Shown one piece after another: positions 13,807-19,056 of a stretch of DNA of 19,056 nucleotides. The DNA is from CAYTZO01 sp964442525 (GTDB taxonomy: Bacteria; Patescibacteriota; Microgenomatia; UBA10105; UBA927): assembly GCA_964442525.1 (NCBI GenBank), contig CAYTZO010000016.1:1-19056 (forward strand), written 5' to 3'. Each line of letters begins with the position of its first letter. Position 1 is the first letter of the stretch. Below the pieces are notes generated by a model, which was not told where the DNA came from, ran no database searches, and worked only from the letters and a program-made list of their open reading frames with translations. A program made the position numbers and the translations under genes.

Positions 13807-15047
13807 AAAGCATCGTGACAAAAAAAACAGCCTGCCGTGCTTGCGGGCGGTCGACGCTGCGGAGGGTTTTCTCCTTTGGCCCAACGCCCCTTGCGAATCA
13901 TTTTTTACAAAAACAAGAACTTGATTTGCCGGAAGAATTTTTTCCGCTAGACGTAAACCTTTGCCTGGCGTGCCATTTTCTGCAGCTTGGGCATGTTGTT
14001 TCTCCGCGGGTGCTTTTTCAAAACTACCTCTACGTTTCCTCAACGTCGCCGGTTTTTGTTGCACACTTTAAAGATTATGCGCGGTCGGTCGTGAGAAAAC
14101 TTTCACTCCCGAAGGGGTCGCTCGTTATAGACATTGGCAGCAACGACGGGATTCTTTTAAAACCGATGAAGACGCTTGGGATGAGGGTAGTAGGCGTAGA
14201 ACCGGCCGGAAGTATCGCGCGCCGGGCCACACGGGACGGCATACCAACGATAAGTCAATTCTTTACGCCGGAGCTGGCGAGAACCATCCGCGCTCGCTAC
14301 GGAAGTGCCTCCGTTATCAGTGCAAACAACGTATTTGCTCACATTGACAACCTTGATGACGTGTTGCGTGGGGTAGACGCGCTTTTGGACGCGCGGGGCG
14401 CATTGGTCATTGAGGCGCCGTATCTTGTTGACTTCTTTGAAAAAAACTATTTTGATCTCGTGTATCATGAACATCTCTCATACATTTCCATCGGGCCGCT
14501 CTTGGGACTCTTTCAGAGATTCGCGATGGAAGTGTTTGACGTGGAAAAAACGGACGTCCATGGAGGATCCGTGCGGATTTGGGTACAAAAAAGGGGCGGT
14601 CCGCGCGCAATCTCACCCGGGGTCGGCCGGTTTCTTGCGCTTGAGAAAAAAAGAAAACTCGACAGCGTGGATACGTACACATCGTTTGCGCAGCGCGTGT
14701 TGCAGAATAAAGTTGCCCTCTTAGAGCTTCTGACCGGGTTAAAACAAAAGGACAAGGATATTGCCGCGTATGGTGCACCGGCGAAGGGAAATACCTTATT
14801 AAACTATTTTGGCATCGGTACGGACTACCTTGATTTTGTGGTTGACGATAGCCCTCTCAAACAGGGGCTGTTCACGCCCGGCCGGCACATTCCCGTCGTG
14901 GGAATGGACGTTTTGAGAAACAAACCGCCGGCGTATCTTCTTATTCTCGCTTGGAATTTCGCGGCTCCTATTATGAAAAAGCTTTCCTGGTATAAAGAGG
15001 GAGGGGGCAAATTCATTCTTCCCGTACCGAGCCCGAAAGTTCTCTAG
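13803..15047 (+). CDS. Zinc-binding sugar C-methyltransferase (TylC3/TcaB9-like)
   Basis: A 414-residue three-part enzyme. The N-terminal zinc finger uses Cys11/Cys14 (CRAC) and Cys54/Cys57 (CLAC), followed by NYLYVSSTSP. The SAM domain has VIDIGSNDGILL (108-119), VGVEPA, and ANNVFAHIDNLDDVL (174-188). The motif YHEHLSYIS (221-229) matches the catalytic His/Tyr region of NDP-sugar C-methyltransferases, and HGGSVRIW follows. The C-terminal domain has YGAPAKGNTLLNYFGI and a GLFTPGRHIPV segment. Members methylate C3 of NDP-4-keto-6-deoxy-sugars to make branched sugars. Length and domain order match the family. It follows the cupin by ATGA and sits one base before the SDR gene. A role in another C-methylation cannot be excluded. 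Confidence 0.88.
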   Translation: MKSIVTKKTACRACGRSTLRRVFSFGPTPLANHFLQKQELDLPEEFFPLDVNLCLACHFLQLGHVVSPRVLFQNYLYVSSTSPVFVAHFKDYARSVVRKLSLPKGSLVIDIGSNDGILLKPMKTLGMRVVGVEPAGSIARRATRDGIPTISQFFTPELARTIRARYGSASVISANNVFAHIDNLDDVLRGVDALLDARGALVIEAPYLVDFFEKNYFDLVYHEHLSYISIGPLLGLFQRFAMEVFDVEKTDVHGGSVRIWVQKRGGPRAISPGVGRFLALEKKRKLDSVDTYTSFAQRVLQNKVALLELLTGLKQKDKDIAAYGAPAKGNTLLNYFGIGTDYLDFVVDDSPLKQGLFTPGRHIPVVGMDVLRNKPPAYLLILAWNFAAPIMKKLSWYKEGGGKFILPVPSPKVL

Positions 15048-15048
15048 T

Positions 15049-16116
15049 ATGCACCCGGTTATTCACGCGGACATCAAGCGCATTATAGGGCAGATACAAA
15101 AAGAGGCAAAACTCTTGAGCGGAAAAACGCTCCTCGTCTCCGGCGGAGCGGGATTTTTGGGAAGCTACATCGTCACCACGGTCTCCGCGCTCAACAGGCT
15201 CCTCAAGCGGCCCTGCAGGGTTATCGTGGTAGATAATTTTATCACCGGAAAAGGGAAGAGGCGGCTGGAATCCTTACACGATGCAAATATTATCTTTGTT
15301 CCCCACGACGTTGCACTCCCGATTACCTTTAAAGGGCAGATCGATTATATTATTCACGCTGCGGGACTTGCCTCGCCCGTTTTTTACCGAAAGTATCCGA
15401 TTGAAACCATTGAGAGCGCGATTTTTGGGGCAAAGAACCTGCTGGAGCTAGCCAGAAGGAAAAGGGTCAAGGGCTTTCTTTTTTTTAGTTCGAGCGAGGT
15501 CTACGGCGACCCTGATCCCAATTTTATTCCGACGCCGGAGACATACAGAGGAAACGTTTCAAGTACCGGGCCGCGGGCCTGCTACGATGAGTCAAAGCGG
15601 CTGGGCGAGACGCTTTGCATGACGTATTTTGACCTTTATAAGGTACCGGTAAAAATCGTCCGTCCTTTTAATGTGTACGGCCCGGGTATGCGCCCGGATG
15701 ACTATCGGGTTATTCCGAGTTTCTTAACCAACGCCATTGCCGGAAAACCCCTGCCGGTCCACGACGAAGGCAATCAAACGCGGACTTTTTGCTATATCAG
15801 CGATGCCACCACTGCCTTCTTTAAAGTGCTGCTTTCCGAGAAAAACGGGCAGGTGTATAACGTGGGAAGCGACGATGATGAAATAAACATGATGAGTCTT
15901 GCCCAAATTGTGACGAGCGTAGCTCCGAAAAAAGTTACTATTAAAAAAATTCCCTATCCCCAGAGTTACCCAAAAGATGAGCCGCGAAGAAGGTGTCCGG
16001 ATTTGACGAAGATTAAGACGGCGCTTCATTACAAACCCCAAGTGCGTCTTAAAGAAGGCCTCAGGCGGACATTGCGTTGGTTTGAGAATGAGCTGCATCA
16101 ACCCAGACACGTATGA
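15049..16116 (+). CDS. Extended SDR NAD-dependent epimerase/dehydratase, UDP-glucuronate-decarboxylase-like
   Basis: A 355-residue extended SDR. The NAD-binding GGAGFLGS (32-39) follows a ~25-residue N-terminal helix. Catalytic triad region: FFSSSEVYGDP (145-155) and YDESK (Tyr179, Lys183). RPFNVYGPGMRPDD, the substrate-binding EGNQTRTFCYISDA, and DEPRRRCPDLTKIK are all typical of UDP-glucuronic acid decarboxylase (UXS)-like enzymes; dTDP-glucose 4,6-dehydratase is the nearest alternative. Product could be UDP-xylose, a 4-keto-pentose, or a 4-keto sugar for the neighbouring C-methyltransferase; the region between residues 105 and 115 (AGLASPVF) differs from the textbook UXS loop. Followed by the Gfo/Idh/MocA gene with an ATGA overlap. 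Confidence 0.86.
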   Translation: MHPVIHADIKRIIGQIQKEAKLLSGKTLLVSGGAGFLGSYIVTTVSALNRLLKRPCRVIVVDNFITGKGKRRLESLHDANIIFVPHDVALPITFKGQIDYIIHAAGLASPVFYRKYPIETIESAIFGAKNLLELARRKRVKGFLFFSSSEVYGDPDPNFIPTPETYRGNVSSTGPRACYDESKRLGETLCMTYFDLYKVPVKIVRPFNVYGPGMRPDDYRVIPSFLTNAIAGKPLPVHDEGNQTRTFCYISDATTAFFKVLLSEKNGQVYNVGSDDDEINMMSLAQIVTSVAPKKVTIKKIPYPQSYPKDEPRRRCPDLTKIKTALHYKPQVRLKEGLRRTLRWFENELHQPRHV

Positions 16117-17057
16117 CGACGTTAGCACTCATTGGATTGGGAGCGTGGGGGAAAAATTACCTTGCCACCGCCCAAACGATGGATAATTGCCGAATTAAAT
16201 ACGTTTGCACCACCCACCCCCGCGGGGATAAAACAAAAGAAATAGTTCACGTTTTCGACTATAAAAAACTTCTTCAATACCCCGACATTGACGGAATTGT
16301 CATTGCCACTCCCGCGTCAACGCATTTTCAAATTGCCAAGTTTTTTTTGGAAAAAGACAAAAATCTTCTTATCGAAAAGCCGTTGGCTACGCGCTACGAA
16401 GACGCGTTGACGCTGGTTGACGCAGGGAGAAAACACAAGGGGATAGTTATGGTAGGGCACGTGTATCTCTCACACCCGGCGTTTCACGCGCTGCTGCCTC
16501 TCCTAGGAAGGATAGGCGACGTGATATATGTCGACAGCACCGGCGGGAATTTTGGACCGATGAGAGATGACGTGTCCGCACTTTGGGACTGGGGGCCGCA
16601 CGACGTTAGCATGATTCTCGCAGTTTTAGGCAGGCTCCCCACGTCCGTTTCTGCCTGGGCGGTCCGCTCAAAAATCTCCGGGAGGCTGACCCAGGACATG
16701 GTGTATGCGCATCTTGACTTTGCGGGTACTTCTGCTTTTTTGAGAGTCGGTTGGTTATCGCCGGTGAGAAGCCGTCGGCTGACCATCGTTGGAGAGAAAG
16801 GCAGTATCATATTTGACGATACTGCCCGGTCCAAGGTTGCCTTCTTTTCGGGGAAAGGCTTGCGTAAAGTCTCTCATCCTTTCTCCCGGAGTGATCGCCC
16901 TCTCGCGGTTCAGTTATCCGATTTTGTCCGCTGCATACAAAAAGACCAAAAGCCGGTTTCAGACCTCGCATTCGGGGTGTCGGTGGTTTCTGTAATTGAC
17001 GCGATGGAGCGTTCACTGCAACGCGGCGGGGGCAAGGTAGCAGTAAAACGCGTATGA
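16113..17057 (+). CDS. Gfo/Idh/MocA sugar oxidoreductase, WbpB/WlbA-like
   Basis: A 314-residue NAD(P)-dependent oxidoreductase. IGLGAWGKNY (7-16) is the nucleotide-binding loop, ATPASTHF (65-72) follows, and IEKPLA (87-92) holds the conserved lysine. WDWGPHDVSMIL (158-169) carries the likely catalytic His163. WbpB/WlbA enzymes oxidise C3 of UDP-GlcNAcA to the 3-keto sugar that an aminotransferase then uses. The WbpA-like and LbH acetyltransferase genes in the same locus support that role, but the immediate neighbours (SDR, C-methyltransferase) also allow a keto-sugar reductase role. Both ends are ATGA overlaps. Confidence 0.85.
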   Translation: MTTLALIGLGAWGKNYLATAQTMDNCRIKYVCTTHPRGDKTKEIVHVFDYKKLLQYPDIDGIVIATPASTHFQIAKFFLEKDKNLLIEKPLATRYEDALTLVDAGRKHKGIVMVGHVYLSHPAFHALLPLLGRIGDVIYVDSTGGNFGPMRDDVSALWDWGPHDVSMILAVLGRLPTSVSAWAVRSKISGRLTQDMVYAHLDFAGTSAFLRVGWLSPVRSRRLTIVGEKGSIIFDDTARSKVAFFSGKGLRKVSHPFSRSDRPLAVQLSDFVRCIQKDQKPVSDLAFGVSVVSVIDAMERSLQRGGGKVAVKRV

Positions 17058-19056
17058 AAAAAGCGATATTGACCGTCATACTTCTTTTAGCAACGGGGTT
17101 GCGATTTTTGGGGACAGCGCCCGGTCACAACCCCTATCACCCTGACGAGCCCATGAGTTACGGGAGTGCCACCGACATGTTTGCCTACGGGGATCTCAAT
17201 CCGAGGCGATACGATTATCCGGCTGGCGTGCCGATACTTCATTATGGTTTCTACAAAACGTTTTTTCTCCCGTTTGTTTACGTCAAAGAATTTATTTTCC
17301 ATCCCGGGACTTTTCTTGCGGTCCTCGAACGGGGGCAACAATTTTTTCAGGAGCAGCGGGCCCGTTTTTTTGGTCCGAGAGATCTGTATGCGCTTTTTTG
17401 GTCACGGATGATCACCGCTCTTTTGGGTGTCGGGTCGGTTTATCTTACCTACCTCATCGGAAAAAAGTTATTTGGGGAGGTTGCGGGTCTGGCTTCGTCA
17501 TTTGTGGTGGCGGTCAATTACCGGCACAATCTTTCGAGCCACCTTGCCCTTTCCGATATCCCGAACGGGTTTTTTGCCCTGCTGGCTTTTTACGCTTCCC
17601 TCCTTCTTTTAGAACAAAACAGCCGACGGCGGTACCTATTTGCTGCCGTGAGCGTGGGTCTTTCGATTGCCATGAAGTATCAACTGTTTGCGCTTCTTCC
17701 CTTTTTACTCGCTCATCTGGTTTGGACGGTAAGGGAGAAGCGCCCGGGAGCTTTCATAAACAAAAATTTTCTCCTTTCACTCCTTGTGATTGGCTCGGTT
17801 TTTGCCGTACTGAATCCTTATTTATTATTGAACCTCAAAGAGGCTCTTCCGGTCATTCGATACGTTTCCCTGCGTTACGGAGCCGGCGTTATGCGGTTTA
17901 ACGTGTATCCCTTGGTATATCTTTACTATTGGGGGATGGGGCAGTGGGTGACGCTGGCAATAACCGCCGGGTTTCTCCTTGCAATCGTTTTACGGCTCCC
18001 TGCCGCGTTGTTTCTTTTGTCTTTTGTCGGTCCATTTCTTTTCGTATTCCTCTATTACATGTCCGGCGGCGTGTATGTCCGAAATTTTACGACCGTCATA
18101 CCATTCCTTGCTCTTTTTGCCGGATTCGGCGTCCGGCAGGTTTACCGTATGTTCAGAAAGAGTATCCCATATGCGGGCCTGGCTGTGACCGTTCTTTTTC
18201 TTTTTGTGAATGCCGGGCCTCTTCAGGATTCAACAGCGCTCTCCCGGTTTTACCTTAAACCCTGGAACAGAGAGGTAGTAAGCACGTGGGCGGCCGAAAA
18301 ACTTCCAACAAAAAGCCGTGTCCTTAATGCGAATCTGGGCCTGCCCAGCTCCCTTGAGAACCGTTTGACCTTGATTCCTTGGGAACATAAAGAGCTCAAT
18401 AGCATAACCCAAATGGTCAGACAGGGCTTTAATTTTGCCGTACTTAACACTAGCTGGTATCAAATTTACCTCTTTTGGTTTGACCGCCCGCTTGGGGAAG
18501 TATTAGCCGCCCGCGGCATTCCCTACCGGACCCTTGAGGAATCGTATTACGGGCTTGCCATGAGGGAGTTTCTTAACTACGTAGTCTATGAAGTCTACAA
18601 ACCCTGGCAGGCTCCGGATGATAACTACGTCGTTATCAAACTGCCAAAGTTTTCTAACGGGGGGAGGCTAGTGACCACACGCGATTTTACCGATGTGCCA
18701 TTTTCCGTTCCGCCAGGCAGATTTTACCGCGTTGAAGCGTTTGTAAAACCCGGTCAGGAGATTCTGGCCAATCAAAAAGACGGGTTTCTCCGATTGGAAA
18801 GCGGCAATCGGGTGGCCGTCTCTGAGCGTGTGTTTGGACTGCCCGAGTGGACTAAGATCGATGCAGTGATTTTTGTTCCTCTTTCAGACTCCAACTTGAC
18901 GGTTCGCTTTTCCCGTTCCCGTCCTGAGCTAGATTTTCCGTATGAACTTGGCAGGCTTTCCCTCTATGAGTTGCCAGTGGCCCCGGACCCGTATCCCCAG
19001 TTGCCTTACATTACCCCAACCATCGGCAAAGATACCCTCTATCCCAACAGTATCTA
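17054..19056 (+). CDS. GT39/ArnT-like membrane glycosyltransferase, 3' end cut by window
   Basis: The frame is open from the ATG at 17054 through the last base (667 codons plus two bases), with no stop, so the C-terminus lies outside. A signal-anchor helix (3-20) is followed by YHPDEP (28-33), the acidic motif in the first external loop typical of GT39/GT83 enzymes. Then come about ten hydrophobic helices to near residue 400, and a soluble domain of at least 260 residues, which near its end looks beta-rich. Such enzymes use polyprenyl-phosphate sugar to modify protein, lipid or glycan outside the membrane. The GT2 at 6934 is a possible donor maker. The start is fixed by the ATGA overlap with the oxidoreductase gene. 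This is a second, different GT39-like enzyme from the one at 1-1629. Confidence 0.85.
   Translation, partial: MKKAILTVILLLATGLRFLGTAPGHNPYHPDEPMSYGSATDMFAYGDLNPRRYDYPAGVPILHYGFYKTFFLPFVYVKEFIFHPGTFLAVLERGQQFFQEQRARFFGPRDLYALFWSRMITALLGVGSVYLTYLIGKKLFGEVAGLASSFVVAVNYRHNLSSHLALSDIPNGFFALLAFYASLLLLEQNSRRRYLFAAVSVGLSIAMKYQLFALLPFLLAHLVWTVREKRPGAFINKNFLLSLLVIGSVFAVLNPYLLLNLKEALPVIRYVSLRYGAGVMRFNVYPLVYLYYWGMGQWVTLAITAGFLLAIVLRLPAALFLLSFVGPFLFVFLYYMSGGVYVRNFTTVIPFLALFAGFGVRQVYRMFRKSIPYAGLAVTVLFLFVNAGPLQDSTALSRFYLKPWNREVVSTWAAEKLPTKSRVLNANLGLPSSLENRLTLIPWEHKELNSITQMVRQGFNFAVLNTSWYQIYLFWFDRPLGEVLAARGIPYRTLEESYYGLAMREFLNYVVYEVYKPWQAPDDNYVVIKLPKFSNGGRLVTTRDFTDVPFSVPPGRFYRVEAFVKPGQEILANQKDGFLRLESGNRVAVSERVFGLPEWTKIDAVIFVPLSDSNLTVRFSRSRPELDFPYELGRLSLYELPVAPDPYPQLPYITPTIGKDTLYPNSI

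Noticed and set aside
17398..17901. Open frame of 167 codons on the plus strand near the right end.
   Set aside because: It lies in another frame inside the large membrane glycosyltransferase gene, which stays open from 17054 to the window end and has family motifs; the frame shows no domain.

Overview
The window is a dense glycan-biosynthesis locus of 20 protein-coding genes, both end genes cut by the window edge. I see no RNA genes, transposons or CRISPR arrays. The set includes sugar-nucleotide enzymes, five soluble or membrane-anchored glycosyltransferases, two large membrane glycosyltransferases of the GT39/ArnT type, five methyltransferases, two cupins and one secreted helical protein. 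TGA is used as stop, since many genes join through ATGA overlaps. The very tight packing, near absence of Shine-Dalgarno sequences, leaderless-looking promoters and the protein styles (a DUF5667-like secreted protein, GT2 enzymes with a PADGQ motif) suggest a Candidate Phyla Radiation bacterium, perhaps Microgenomates. That assignment is inference and would need a marker gene.

Layout. 1-2383 (+): the C-terminal part of a GT39-like membrane glycosyltransferase, then a class I methyltransferase with its own -10 box. 2392-5945 (-): a four-gene operon read right to left (cupin, perosamine-synthase-like aminotransferase, GT4, methyltransferase) from a TTGACT-17-TAAGAT promoter. 6002-6892 (-): an FkbM methyltransferase with its own extended -10 promoter and an in-frame (CT)10 tract. 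6934-8423 (-): a secreted DUF5667-like protein coupled through TAATG to a polyprenyl-phosphate-type GT2. 8424-8576: a divergent promoter region. 8577-19056 (+): a long run containing a WbpA-type dehydrogenase, two GT2s, a hexapeptide acetyltransferase, (internal promoter) a methyltransferase, a GT2, (internal promoter) a cupin, a zinc-finger C-methyltransferase, a UXS-like SDR, a WbpB-like oxidoreductase and a second GT39-like enzyme running off the end.

How they may work together. The dehydrogenase, Gfo/Idh/MocA enzyme, DegT aminotransferase and left-handed beta-helix acetyltransferase match the enzyme classes of the WbpA-B-E-D route to a diacetamido uronic acid. The cupin, C-methyltransferase and SDR look like a second branch that makes a modified or branched sugar. 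GT2 and GT4 enzymes would assemble the glycan or charge polyprenyl phosphate, and the GT39-like enzymes would transfer sugar outside the membrane. No flippase, polymerase, ABC exporter or nucleotidyltransferase lies in the window, so the pathway is incomplete here.

Most notable observations: (1) a perfect (CT)10 repeat inside the FkbM gene, where loss or gain of one unit gives an immediate stop, so it is a candidate phase-variable glycan-methylation switch; (2) a nearly uniform arrangement in which a gene starts either by stop/start overlap or directly downstream of a -10 box, in three cases with a stop codon in frame inside the box; (3) AT-rich methyltransferase genes within a GC-richer backbone.
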